Assembly (NCBI GenBank): GCA_910584065.1
Contig: CAJTZN010000004.1
Location: 1-64,000, forward strand
From: an uncultured Eubacterium sp.
GTDB lineage: Bacteria > Bacillota > Clostridia > Lachnospirales > Lachnospiraceae
Length of the DNA: 64,000 nt
Direction of reading: 5' to 3'
In this document: piece after piece, positions 21,647 to 30,420 of the stretch
Numbering within the stretch: position 1 is the stretch's first letter
How the letters are laid out: the number at the start of each line of letters is the position of its first letter
Made by a program: the position numbers and the translations under genes
The notes under the pieces: model-generated
Told to the model about the DNA's origin: nothing
Databases searched by the model: none
The model's input: the letters and a program-made list of their open reading frames with translations, nothing else

Positions 21647-23140
21647 TCACTCCGTACGTCCATACACAAATCCACGGTCGCTCTTGATCACAGCCTGCGA
21701 AATCTCAAAATACACGACCCCGTTTTTCCCTACTGACAGCGTGACATCCAACTTACCATCCACCGGGACAAGATGCTCCGTCGTTACGAGCGGTTTCGCC
21801 GCCTCGCTGATCAGTTCGATCTGCTCCCTGCCCGGATTCGCCGGCTCGCCCAGATCGTGCCATGCCTTGAGCGGGTTGCACACCTTCTCGTCCACGGTCT
21901 TTTTCACACAGCAGTACTCCGCCTGATCCACCGGAAGGCACAGCTTACACTCCCATTCTTCACATCCGGTCTCACGGCACAGATTCCACGCCACACCGCA
22001 GACCGTGCCATCCTCCTTCTGCACAACGACGACCTGTTCATCGCGGTACAGGCATCTTCCCTTTAATTTCTTAAAGAACGCGAACGTCCAAAAAGTCGGT
22101 TTGGTGATACCGCCGTTTGCCACCAGGCCAAACCCTCCGTGAAACGGCGTAAATGGAACGCCCTGTTCCTCAAACACGTCACCGAATGTCCAGTACGAAT
22201 AAGCCGTGCAGTAGTCGCCGATCTCTGAGAGCATCCGCGCGAGATAGGCCGCATTCTCGTTGGTGTCGTGAATCGGCGCGTTTGGAATATAAGCGCTGTT
22301 AAACTCCGTAATGTAAAAAGGAAGATCTTTAAATTCCTCATACGACTCTATGATCTTCCGGCAGTCCCGCAGCGTGCTGAACGCGTACTCGGACGTGTAC
22401 AGTTCGGTATACCCGTAGTGCCCATCCGGTTTTGGCAGTTCGATCGTATAGTGATGACGCGAGATAAAATCAAGCGGCAGTTTCTTTTCCCTACAATGTG
22501 TGAGGAAGCCTTTCATCCACTTTTCGTCACTGCCGCCACAGATCGCCGGGCCGCCCACCTGAAGATCCGGATGTACTTCTTTTACCGCGTACGCCGTCCG
22601 CTCATATAATTTAAAATATTCCTCCATATCCGCGTGTTCCCAAAAACCGGTGAGGTTCGGCTCATTCCACACCTCGACCGGCCAGGAAAGGACTTCGTCC
22701 TCCCCGTACCTCGCCATCAGATGGCGCAGCGTCGCCTGGACGAGATGGCACCAATCGTCGTATTCTTTCGGCGGCGTCACGTTTCCTTTCCAGTAAAACT
22801 GGGTCTGTGTCCCGGAAGCCATTTTGTCCGGCATGAAACCGAGTTCCAAAAAGGGACGGATCCCCAAATCCAAATAGCTGTCGAACACCCGGTCCAAATA
22901 GGTAAAATTGTACTCGGCTTTCCTCACGCCATCCTCTTCGTACTCATGGTAGATCGCCATATCGTCGCAGAACAGTCCATGCCCGCGTATGTAAGAAAAG
23001 CCGATCGTCTTCTGCACGAGAGCCAGCTGGTCCAAATACTCCTTGTGCAGCGCCAGCCCCATGCGCCCCGTCCCCACACAGTAATCCACATGATTGTGAA
23101 ATGGTACGTCCGCGCCCATTTCCAGTTTGATTTCTTTCAT
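21647..23140 (-). CDS. GH39-family glycoside hydrolase (beta-xylosidase-like)
   Basis: A 497-residue cytoplasmic enzyme without signal peptide. The TIM-barrel has acid/base Glu in EVWNEPN (E160) and nucleophile Glu in FYITEFNSAY (E279), spaced as in characterised GH39 xylosidases. The C-terminal beta-sandwich begins near 385. GH39 enzymes hydrolyse beta-xylosides or related glycosides and retain configuration. Start ATG at 23140 follows AGGAGG. A nucleosidase gene precedes it by 27 bases; both may be one operon. The substrate is probably an oligosaccharide imported from outside, possibly by the ABC system at 12-16 kb. Confidence 0.9.
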   Translation of the reverse strand: MKEIKLEMGADVPFHNHVDYCVGTGRMGLALHKEYLDQLALVQKTIGFSYIRGHGLFCDDMAIYHEYEEDGVRKAEYNFTYLDRVFDSYLDLGIRPFLELGFMPDKMASGTQTQFYWKGNVTPPKEYDDWCHLVQATLRHLMARYGEDEVLSWPVEVWNEPNLTGFWEHADMEEYFKLYERTAYAVKEVHPDLQVGGPAICGGSDEKWMKGFLTHCREKKLPLDFISRHHYTIELPKPDGHYGYTELYTSEYAFSTLRDCRKIIESYEEFKDLPFYITEFNSAYIPNAPIHDTNENAAYLARMLSEIGDYCTAYSYWTFGDVFEEQGVPFTPFHGGFGLVANGGITKPTFWTFAFFKKLKGRCLYRDEQVVVVQKEDGTVCGVAWNLCRETGCEEWECKLCLPVDQAEYCCVKKTVDEKVCNPLKAWHDLGEPANPGREQIELISEAAKPLVTTEHLVPVDGKLDVTLSVGKNGVVYFEISQAVIKSDRGFVYGRTE

Positions 23141-23167
23141 CTTATACCTCCTATAAACAGGATTTAA

Positions 23168-23887
23168 CTACCACTCCGATCCGGCCGCCGCCATCAGCGT
23201 TTCCCAAATGACCCGCTGTAACTCGAGTGCCGTATCTTTATCGTAATCCTCATCTAACAGTTCATTATTGGAAATGACGCGGATCGCCACGCATGGGATC
23301 CGGCATTCCCGGCACGCCGCGTAAACCGCGAACGACTCCATATCCTCGCTCACATTTCCAAACACCTCGTGCAGCCACTTGATGCGGTCTTTTTCCTTGC
23401 TGAACAGATCGCCGCTGCCGAGCGTTCCCGTGATCACGGTTCCGGTCCGCGTGCGCGCTCCGATGCCTTCCTGAAACAGGCGCACCAGTCCTTTGTCCGC
23501 CTCAATGTACTCGGTCGCCATCCCCCGCCAGTCGATCGGCGCTATGCCCTCGCCGTACCCGCGCTTCGGCATCTCGATCGAGTGCACATTGACCGCCCGC
23601 TGCCCGATCACCAGATCGCCGCTCGTCAATGTTTCGACCTGAGCTCCCGCCGTGCCCTGGTTCACAATAAAATCCGGCCGGAACTCATAGACCGCCGTCA
23701 TCGTCGCCATCGCCGCGTGAACCATGCCCATCTTCGTCAGCTGCACGATCAGTTCCACACCGTCAGTCCGCGCCTCGTAACATAAAAATCCGTTTTTTTC
23801 TGCCGGAGCAACGTCCCGGAAACACGGCTGTTCCAGATAGTAGCTCACTTCACTCTCTATCGCACCCTGAATCAAAATCCGTTTCAT
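23168..23887 (-). CDS. MTA/SAH-nucleosidase-like phosphorylase-superfamily enzyme
   Basis: A 239-residue protein of the purine nucleosidase/phosphorylase superfamily. FIVNQGTAGA (about 74-83) is the ribose/base pocket loop, SEDMESFAVYAAC (about 179-191) holds the Glu-Met-Glu ribose-binding motif, and RVISNNE the catalytic acid position (usually Asp in MTAN, here Asn-Asn-Glu). It would release adenine from methylthioadenosine or S-adenosylhomocysteine, or act on another nucleoside. GGAGG precedes the ATG. Substitution near the catalytic Asp makes the exact substrate uncertain. Confidence 0.8.
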   Translation of the reverse strand: MKRILIQGAIESEVSYYLEQPCFRDVAPAEKNGFLCYEARTDGVELIVQLTKMGMVHAAMATMTAVYEFRPDFIVNQGTAGAQVETLTSGDLVIGQRAVNVHSIEMPKRGYGEGIAPIDWRGMATEYIEADKGLVRLFQEGIGARTRTGTVITGTLGSGDLFSKEKDRIKWLHEVFGNVSEDMESFAVYAACRECRIPCVAIRVISNNELLDEDYDKDTALELQRVIWETLMAAAGSEW

Positions 23888-23970
23888 CGACTACCTCCAT
23901 TCGACAAAAGACACCCGTCCCGTACTACTCTGATCTTCAAACGCGTCCTGAGCACATGGCACTTCATCGG

Positions 23971-24948
23971 CTACTTCCACTCAACCAGGGTCGCCCCCCA
24001 AGTCAGGCCGCCGCCAAACCCGGACAGCACGATCTTATCTCCCGGCTGCAAAAGGTCATTTCGATTCACCTCATCCAAAAGGATCGGGATGCTCGCCGAC
24101 GAAGTATTTCCGTAATGATCGAGGTTCATCGGGATCTTCTCCATCTCGACGCCAATCCTCTTGGCGATCGATTCCAATATCCTCCGGTTTGCCTGGTGCA
24201 GGATATAGTATTTGATGTCATCCGGCTCCAGACCCGTTTCTTTTAATACCCGTTTTATGTATTTCGGCACGGTCGAAACGGCAAAACGGAATACGGACTG
24301 GCCGTTCATCTGAATGTAGTCTTTTTTGCGCCGGCTCTTGTAAAATGGATTCTGTATGCCCCGCCCTTTGCAGGTCAGCACATCTCCCTGGCTTCCATCC
24401 GATCCGGTCACACTGGCGAGAATACCACCTTCTCCCTCTTCTCTCCGGAGAACGGCAGCCCCGGCCCCGTCGCCAAACAGGATGCACGTGCTGCGGTCTG
24501 ACCAGTCCACTTCGCGCGACAGCGTTTCCGCTCCGATGATCAGCGCTGTTTTGGCCATCCCGGTCTCCAGATAGGCGTCCGCCGTATTGAGGGAAAAGAG
24601 AAAACCAGAACACGCGGCATTCAGGTCAAAACAGGTGGCCCGGATCGCGCCGAGTTCTCCCTGTACCTGGCAGGCCGTACTCGGAACATACGTATCCGCG
24701 GACGCGGTCGCCACAATGATCAGATCCATCTCTTCTGCCGAAACACCGGCGTGTTCGAGCGCTGCTTTCGCCGCCTCGATCGCCATAAACGACGTTCCCT
24801 CCTTGCTTCCGCTCGACAGATGCCTCTCTTTGATCCCGGTACGCTGCCTAATCCACTCGTCGTCCGTATCGACGATCGTGGACAGAAGCTGGTTATCCGC
24901 CACATTCTTTGGTACATAGCTCCCTGTACCTATAATATTAACAGCCAT
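23971..24948 (-). CDS. fabH: 3-oxoacyl-ACP synthase III
   Basis: 325 residues. FabH starts fatty-acid synthesis by condensing acetyl-CoA (or another acyl-CoA) with malonyl-ACP. The catalytic triad is clear: Cys113 in NAACSGFLFS, His251 in ILHQANRRI, Asn281 in HYGNTSSASIP. The ATG at 24948 follows GGAGGAG; the frame is open for 49 more residues upstream but these read through the operator and terminator region. The gene stands alone, away from other fab genes, downstream of efp. Confidence 0.95.
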   Translation of the reverse strand: MAVNIIGTGSYVPKNVADNQLLSTIVDTDDEWIRQRTGIKERHLSSGSKEGTSFMAIEAAKAALEHAGVSAEEMDLIIVATASADTYVPSTACQVQGELGAIRATCFDLNAACSGFLFSLNTADAYLETGMAKTALIIGAETLSREVDWSDRSTCILFGDGAGAAVLRREEGEGGILASVTGSDGSQGDVLTCKGRGIQNPFYKSRRKKDYIQMNGQSVFRFAVSTVPKYIKRVLKETGLEPDDIKYYILHQANRRILESIAKRIGVEMEKIPMNLDHYGNTSSASIPILLDEVNRNDLLQPGDKIVLSGFGGGLTWGATLVEWK

Positions 24949-24990
24949 TCGATCTCCTCCAAAAAAGATTGAACTCAATTTAGTTTTTAA

Positions 24991-25007
24991 AACTACTTGT
25001 AGTAGTT
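24991..25007. promoter_or_regulatory. Perfect palindrome upstream of fabH, possible operator
   Basis: AACTACT-TGT-AGTAGTT, a 7-bp perfect inverted repeat 43 bases before the fabH ATG. It could bind a fatty-acid synthesis regulator, but it does not match the FapR or FabT sites I know. Confidence 0.45.
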
Positions 25008-25033
25008 CAGGATATTTTTTCCCTAAAACCAAA

Positions 25034-25063
25034 TCAAGAGAGTCTTTGAAAAGACCCTCTTGA
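25034..25063 (-). terminator. Rho-independent terminator after efp
   Basis: TCAAGAGGGTCTTT/AAAGACTCTCTTGA (30 bases with one mismatched pair position), followed on the minus strand by TTTGGTTTT. It separates efp from fabH. Confidence 0.65.
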
Positions 25064-25102
25064 AAAAATAAATCTAAATTTAAACGTACGTCCAAACAAT
25101 CA

Positions 25103-25660
25103 TTAGATACGTTTCAGATACTCTCCGGTACGCGTATCGATCTGAATCACATCGCCCTGATTGACAAAAATCGGCACGTTGACCTGTGCGCCCGTCTCCA
25201 CGGTCGCCGGCTTCGTCACGTTCGTCGCCGTATCGCCTTTGACCCCCGGCTCCGTCTCCGTCACTTCCAGTTCCGCAAACATCGGCGGCTCCACGGAGAA
25301 TATGTTCCCCTTATAAGAAACCATCTTTACCATATCATTTTCTTTGACAAATTTCATCGCGTCGCCAACCGACTCATCCGGCAGAGCGATCTGGTCATAT
25401 GTCTCCATGTCCATGAAATTATACATATCGCCTTCGGCATACAAAAACTGCATCTCCTTCTTGTCAATATGTGCCTGCGGATACTTTTCAGTCGGGCGGA
25501 ATGTCTTCTCTACGACGCCGCCATCCACTACGTTTTTCAATTTTGTACGAACAAAAGCCGCTCCTTTTCCCGGCTTTACATGCTGAAATTCAATAATCTG
25601 ATAAACCGTTCCATCAATTTCAATCGTCAGTCCGTTTTTGAAATCACCTGCTGAAATCAT
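25103..25660 (-). CDS. efp: Elongation factor P
   Basis: 185 residues, the normal length. EF-P enters the ribosomal E site and rescues stalls at polyproline. Domain I (1-64) carries the modified-Lys loop KPGKGAAFVR with Lys32 at the tip; domains II and III are complete, ending with IDTRTGEYLKR. AGGAGG precedes the ATG. It has its own promoter and terminator. Confidence 0.97.
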   Translation of the reverse strand: MISAGDFKNGLTIEIDGTVYQIIEFQHVKPGKGAAFVRTKLKNVVDGGVVEKTFRPTEKYPQAHIDKKEMQFLYAEGDMYNFMDMETYDQIALPDESVGDAMKFVKENDMVKMVSYKGNIFSVEPPMFAELEVTETEPGVKGDTATNVTKPATVETGAQVNVPIFVNQGDVIQIDTRTGEYLKRI

Positions 25661-25713
25661 GTTCCGTTCCTCCTACTTTCTAAATAAAAATGTTCATAAC
25701 ATGCCTACCTATT

Positions 25714-25742
25714 ATTTTATTATATTCAGAAAGAATTTTCAA
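25714..25742 (-). promoter_or_regulatory. Sigma-A promoter of efp
   Basis: TTGAAA (25737-25742) and TAAAAT (25714-25719) on the minus strand, 17-base spacing, about 55 bases before the efp ATG. Confidence 0.6.
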
Positions 25743-25751
25743 GTAAAAAAA

Positions 25752-26066
25752 TTACTTTTTCTCCTCCTGCCGAATCTCCCATTGGATCAAAATGGCCAAA
25801 AACGCCCGTATTGCGATGATTCCGGCGACAAAACCGACCTCGAACCATTCGCGCACGACGACCGTACGCAATATTTCACTGCCAAGCTTAAACTCCAGTC
25901 CGGTTGCCATCCCCTTTGCCAGAATCAGCTTCGTTTCCGGATTTCCCTTGATATAACAGCGGAATCCTTTTAAGCCTGTCCAGATGAGAATGCCGACTCC
26001 GATAAATTCAAATAGCAGGATCGACCAAGAGACGATCTGTGCTAACAGATGTTCCACAAGCTCCAT
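25752..26066 (-). CDS. DUF1622 membrane protein
   Basis: A 104-residue protein matching the DUF1622 family: helix about 11-31 (IVSWSILLFEFIGVGILIWTG), a central cytoplasmic segment with AKGMATGLEFKLGSEILRTV, and a second helix about 76-95. Function unknown. It follows the AroD-AroK gene by 8 bases and is the last cistron of the operon running from 34956 or 31797. Confidence 0.8.
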   Translation of the reverse strand: MELVEHLLAQIVSWSILLFEFIGVGILIWTGLKGFRCYIKGNPETKLILAKGMATGLEFKLGSEILRTVVVREWFEVGFVAGIIAIRAFLAILIQWEIRQEEKK

Positions 26067-26074
26067 ACGCCATA

Positions 26075-27322
26075 TTACCTTTCCTTTTTTTCATTGACTT
26101 TTGCCACAATTTCCTGCGCGATCTCCTGAATGCTCCTGCCGTCGGTCGCCACGGAAAGCGTAGCCGCCTTTTCGTAAAAGGGCCGTCGTTTCTCCATCAG
26201 TCCCTCGATATAGGAAACATTCATATTTCCGTTGAGAAGCGGGCGGTTCGTGCTGTTTTTCACCCTGCCGAAGATGGTGGACGGCTCCGCCGTGAGAAGC
26301 ACGATCTCGCCCAGTGCACGCAGTTTCTTTACATTGAGGTCCCGCATCGCCATCCCGCCGCCGCACGAAACGATAGCCGGAGGCAGACTGCCGAGTTCGT
26401 CGATCAGATCCGTCTCGAGCCGGCGGAAGTACGGTTCTCCCTCTTCCTCGAAGATCTGGGAGATCGGACGCCCTTCGCTCTGCACGATGCGCGCATCCGT
26501 ATCGATCTCCGGTTTACCTGTTATGCGGTGCAGTTCGCGTGAAATGGTCGATTTTCCCACGCCCATAAATCCGATGAGCGAAATGTGCTTCCGGCCGGAA
26601 TATATGCGGTCGAACACCCCGTTCAGTTCCTCCAGCTCGATCTGCCCCGGAGCCGACGCCGTCCCCACGCAGGCAAACGAAACTTCCGAACCATACAGGC
26701 CGCCATAGCGCCTGCTGTCCTTTCCCATCTCGCCCATGCTCATCGTGATCAGCGGAAATTCGGGATACGCCGTTTTCATCTGCTCGGTGGCCGCCAGAAG
26801 CGTCTCCACATCACGCCTGCCCTGCTCTTTTTCCCGCGAAGGCATACAGGCGAATTTCCCCATATGCGCTCCGAGTTCTCTCGCCTCCGTCAGAATGGAC
26901 ACGATCTGTTCGCAGGATGGCGTGTTCTCAAAATCGTGATACGAACCGATCACCTTTGTTCCGGCCTTTTGCGCGGCGCTTTGAACCGCCTCCATCGTCT
27001 CGCGGCCGCGCCGGATCTCGACATCGACAAAATGCGGGGCGCCGCTCGCCGCCAGTTCCGTCAAGAGTGCGCGGTAATCAAAGCGGCTGCCGTTGTCCTC
27101 CCCGCCTTCCCGCACGGTACGGAGTGTGGCGATCAGCTTTTTCCCCTCCAGTATGCGCCTCAGTTCCTCTGCCACGCTGACGACTTCCTTTTCATAACCG
27201 GCAAAAAAATCCAGCCGCCACTCCACCATATCCGCGTTCAGGCCGGCGAACGTCCGCGCCCGCCCGATAATACCATCCCGCGTCACATCGGTGATCGGGA
27301 TACAAATTTCAGGTTGTTTCAT
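26075..27322 (-). CDS. aroDK: Fused 3-dehydroquinate dehydratase (type I) and shikimate kinase
   Basis: 415 residues uniting two shikimate-pathway steps. Residues 1-240 are type I dehydroquinate dehydratase: EWRLDFF (34-40), catalytic His129 in GSYHDF and Schiff-base Lys156 in HMGKFACM. Residues 245-415 are shikimate kinase: P-loop GFMGVGKST (251-259), DTD (274-276) for shikimate, FRRLE (299-303) and GGG (321-323). The reactions are not consecutive (AroE lies between), so channelling is unlikely without AroE. ATG at 27322 has GGGGAAG upstream. Confidence 0.93.
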   Translation of the reverse strand: MKQPEICIPITDVTRDGIIGRARTFAGLNADMVEWRLDFFAGYEKEVVSVAEELRRILEGKKLIATLRTVREGGEDNGSRFDYRALLTELAASGAPHFVDVEIRRGRETMEAVQSAAQKAGTKVIGSYHDFENTPSCEQIVSILTEARELGAHMGKFACMPSREKEQGRRDVETLLAATEQMKTAYPEFPLITMSMGEMGKDSRRYGGLYGSEVSFACVGTASAPGQIELEELNGVFDRIYSGRKHISLIGFMGVGKSTISRELHRITGKPEIDTDARIVQSEGRPISQIFEEEGEPYFRRLETDLIDELGSLPPAIVSCGGGMAMRDLNVKKLRALGEIVLLTAEPSTIFGRVKNSTNRPLLNGNMNVSYIEGLMEKRRPFYEKAATLSVATDGRSIQEIAQEIVAKVNEKKER

Positions 27323-27340
27323 AATCTTCCCCATTTCCGT

Positions 27341-28474
27341 CTATTCTATGATATCAATTTCCTTCCACTCTTTCGGCGCATGCGTCAGATTCCGGCAGCC
27401 ATCCTCCGTGATGACGACGAGATCCTCAATGCGCACTCCGAAAGCACCTTCGATGTATATGCCCGGCTCGACCGTAATGACCATTCCCGGCTCCAGAACT
27501 GTCTCGTCTTTCGAGGAAAAGCAGGGTCTCTCGTGGATCATCAGCCCGACGCTGTGTCCGAGTCCATGCCCGAAACAGTCACCGTAACCGGCGTCGGAGA
27601 TCACCTTTCTTGCGGCCTCATCCACCTCACATCCCCGAATCCCCGGCCGGATGACCGCAAGCGCCGCTTCCTGCGCGCCAAGAACGATGTCGTACACGCG
27701 CTTTTGCTCTTCGGAGCCCTGGCCGATCACGACCGTACGGGTCATATCCGAGCAGTAACCGTTGACTTTACATCCAAAATCCATCGTGAGAAAATCCCCG
27801 GCCTCCGGCGCCCGGTCGGTCGGGATCGCATGCGGCATCGACGAGTGGATCCCGCTGGCGGCAATCGTATCAAAACTCGTATGTTCCGCGCCCAGCTCTT
27901 TCATATAAAATTCAATCCACGCCGCGATCTGCTTTTCCGTCATCGTCTGACCGCTGCCATACACGTCCGCCAGCTTTTGCACGATCTTTGCAAACGCCAG
28001 ATCGCCAATATGTTCCGCCTGTTCGATCTCACGGATTTCCCGCGCGCTCTTGATAGAACGGAGCCGGTCGAGCCGCTTATGGAGCGGAAGCCATGTGATA
28101 CCGGTCATCTCGTATTTCTGGAATAATGCCTCGATCGTCCGCTCTGCCTGCACCGTCATGAACTCGTCCTCAAATCCGATGGCAAGCCGCGACACCTGCT
28201 CCTTTCCGAACCGCTCGATGAGCAGAGAAATCCATGACTCATACAAATTATTTTTGTATAAGGCCACCTCAAACTGAGGACACTCTTCCCGCGCGGCGAC
28301 CGTGTATCTCGAATCCGTTAAAACAAGTTTTAAGTCGCTGGATACATAGACGAGCCCCTCTCCCCTGAAACCGCTGCATTTCCGCATATTGGCGGGTGAA
28401 GTAACGAGGACGCCATCGAGTTTTTTCGCTTCGAGCACCTCTTTTTCCAACATAGGTAAGAATCCCTGATCCAT
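27341..28474 (-). CDS. M24B Xaa-Pro aminopeptidase
   Basis: A 377-residue two-metal aminopeptidase removing residues before proline. The creatinase-like N-domain (1-150) precedes the pita-bread fold: metal ligands Asp in FLTMDFGCKVNG, Asp in CSDMTRT, His in GHGLGHSVG, and Glu in VITVEPGIYI and VRIEDLV. In many Clostridia this gene lies near efp and YqeG, as here. No signal peptide, so cytoplasmic. Confidence 0.93.
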   Translation of the reverse strand: MDQGFLPMLEKEVLEAKKLDGVLVTSPANMRKCSGFRGEGLVYVSSDLKLVLTDSRYTVAAREECPQFEVALYKNNLYESWISLLIERFGKEQVSRLAIGFEDEFMTVQAERTIEALFQKYEMTGITWLPLHKRLDRLRSIKSAREIREIEQAEHIGDLAFAKIVQKLADVYGSGQTMTEKQIAAWIEFYMKELGAEHTSFDTIAASGIHSSMPHAIPTDRAPEAGDFLTMDFGCKVNGYCSDMTRTVVIGQGSEEQKRVYDIVLGAQEAALAVIRPGIRGCEVDEAARKVISDAGYGDCFGHGLGHSVGLMIHERPCFSSKDETVLEPGMVITVEPGIYIEGAFGVRIEDLVVITEDGCRNLTHAPKEWKEIDIIE

Positions 28475-28488
28475 CCTTCTTTCCTTTC

Positions 28489-29007
28489 TTATCCGATACC
28501 GGCTTTTTTTCTCTTTTTCTTACTGCGGTATTCCGATAAAATAATTTTCTCAAATAAACGTTTGATCACAATTTGTATTTCTTCTTTCTTACTGATCGGT
28601 TTGACCAGTATATTCCGTATTCCGCTTCTTTTTGCCCCCCATATATCCGTGAACAGCTGGTCTCCCACAAAAAGCGTGTTGTCCTTATCCGTCCCCATCA
28701 GTTCCATCGCGTAAAAGTAATTTTTCCGGCTCGGCTTATGCGCGTCAAACACCATATGCGCGCCGATCTGCTCATTAAAACTGCTGACCCGCTTCTTTTT
28801 GTTATTCGAAATAAGGCAGCACTCAAAACCGATCTTTTTCAGCCTGTCAAACAGTTCGACCGCCTGGCTGTTCGCATCCATGCCATGCTCCACCAGCGTA
28901 TTGTCAATATCAAACAGGATTCCCCGGAATCCCTCTTCATATAAGCTCTCGAAATCAATTTCATACGTAGATGATACGGTTTCATCTGGAAAAAATTTCT
29001 CAAACAT
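28489..29007 (-). CDS. yqeG: YqeG-family HAD phosphatase
   Basis: A 172-residue HAD-IIIA phosphatase. Motif I is FDIDNTLV (about 32-39), motif II around CLISNN, motif III Lys in HKPSRKN, and motif IV GDQLFTDIWGAKR. It starts 8 bases inside the upstream ATPase gene. The YqeG family is widespread in Firmicutes, often beside shikimate genes as here; a phospholipid precursor phosphatase role has been proposed for relatives. Confidence 0.9.
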   Translation of the reverse strand: MFEKFFPDETVSSTYEIDFESLYEEGFRGILFDIDNTLVEHGMDANSQAVELFDRLKKIGFECCLISNNKKKRVSSFNEQIGAHMVFDAHKPSRKNYFYAMELMGTDKDNTLFVGDQLFTDIWGAKRSGIRNILVKPISKKEEIQIVIKRLFEKIILSEYRSKKKRKKAGIG

Positions 29008-30397
29008 ACGAATTCTGTCCTTTCAAATGTGTGATAAACTGTTCTGCCACACGTCCGGAATACCCGCCGTTCCGAACGCTCCAGGCGTTTGCTTTCTGCA
29101 GGATTTCTTCTTTCGAAAGTGTTAAATCAGCATTTTGCGCAGCGAGTCCGAGCACGATCTCCTCGAATTCCTTTTTGGAAGGCCGTGAAAAATTGATGCT
29201 CACGCCAAACCGCGCCACGAGGGATAATTTCTCCTGCATCGTATCGGAGCGGTGGAGTTCGTCGCTCGACATATCCGAACGGTCACTCCACGTCTCGCGG
29301 ATCAGATGCCTCCGGTTGGATGTGGCATAGATGAGGACATTATCCGGCTTGACCTCCAGACCGCCCTCGATCACCGCTTTTAAGTATTTATACTCGATCT
29401 CAAATTCCTCAAACGAAAGATCATCCATGTAGATAATGAATTTATAGTTTCGGTTCTTGATCTGCCCGATGATATTTGACAACTGGTGGAACTGGTGCTT
29501 ATAAATCTCGATCATCCGCAGTCCCCTGTCATAATAGCGGTTTAATATGGCTTTCATGCAGGTCGATTTTCCCGTTCCGCTGTCGCCAAACAGAAGACAG
29601 TTATTCGCCCGGCGCCCCTCGACAAACGCCTCCGTATTGTCAATCAGCTGCTGTTTCTGGATCTCATAGCCGACCAGATGCGACAGTGACACGTCACTCG
29701 TATGTGTGATCGGCACGAGTTCGGCCTCATACGGCATGACTCTGTATGGCATGCCATCGCATGGCATCGACTCACTGGACATCGCTCCATCCGCTGCCTG
29801 CGCATCCTTCAGCCGGAACGCCTTGTTTAATCCAAATTTACCAACGCCATATTTCTTATAGAAATCGGTGACTACGACAAAAAAGCCATATCCGTCTGTC
29901 GTTCCCGCCAACTCGCCCGCCAGTTCTTTCACTTTTTCACTGACGCTTTTATTATACGTATTCTCATCTTTGGCAATCGAGCGGTAATGCGTGAGAAGTG
30001 AGAAGCAGTTGATCGACAGCGCCTGCTCAACCTCCGCAAAATCATAATGGAACAGGCGGAACAGACAGTTCATATCGTGTTTTACAATTTCATTTACACT
30101 CGCCTGGTCTTCCCGCGCGTGGTCGACGCCCACCTTTTCGCACACGACGCTAAACGGATTTTCATCCGATGCGAGGAGATAGGCGATATAACAATGCCAT
30201 AGATTATCGTCAAATCCGTAGCGGGTAGCTGTTTCCAGTATCCGGTATATCTGGTTATAAATGTCCCTCACAGCCGATTCCGCATGGGCGTCGTCCTGTT
30301 TTTCCGACACTTCCCGGATAATGCCGCTCAGTTCCATCAAAATGGGATCTTCCCTCAGCTTCCCGTACATGATCAAATTTTCCAACTCTCGATACAT
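29000..30397 (-). CDS. DUF815-family AAA ATPase
   Basis: 465 residues. The C-terminal ATPase portion has Walker A GDSGTGKSTC (about 270-279), Walker B FIIYMDDLSFE, sensor YATSNRRH and an Arg-rich ending domain, matching the DUF815 (Cdc48-like) group. The N-terminal ~230 residues are helical. Role unknown. GGGGATG-type ribosome site precedes the ATG. It overlaps yqeG and follows the DUF234 ATPase. Confidence 0.85.
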   Translation of the reverse strand: MYRELENLIMYGKLREDPILMELSGIIREVSEKQDDAHAESAVRDIYNQIYRILETATRYGFDDNLWHCYIAYLLASDENPFSVVCEKVGVDHAREDQASVNEIVKHDMNCLFRLFHYDFAEVEQALSINCFSLLTHYRSIAKDENTYNKSVSEKVKELAGELAGTTDGYGFFVVVTDFYKKYGVGKFGLNKAFRLKDAQAADGAMSSESMPCDGMPYRVMPYEAELVPITHTSDVSLSHLVGYEIQKQQLIDNTEAFVEGRRANNCLLFGDSGTGKSTCMKAILNRYYDRGLRMIEIYKHQFHQLSNIIGQIKNRNYKFIIYMDDLSFEEFEIEYKYLKAVIEGGLEVKPDNVLIYATSNRRHLIRETWSDRSDMSSDELHRSDTMQEKLSLVARFGVSINFSRPSKKEFEEIVLGLAAQNADLTLSKEEILQKANAWSVRNGGYSGRVAEQFITHLKGQNSYV

Positions 30398-30420
30398 ACC
30401 TGTTCATCCCCTTTTTGCTT

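Noticed and set aside
26585..28126. 513-codon plus-strand open frame opposite aroDK and the Xaa-Pro peptidase
   Set aside because: Entirely antisense to two genes with complete catalytic motifs; Arg/His-rich composition is typical of a shadow frame.
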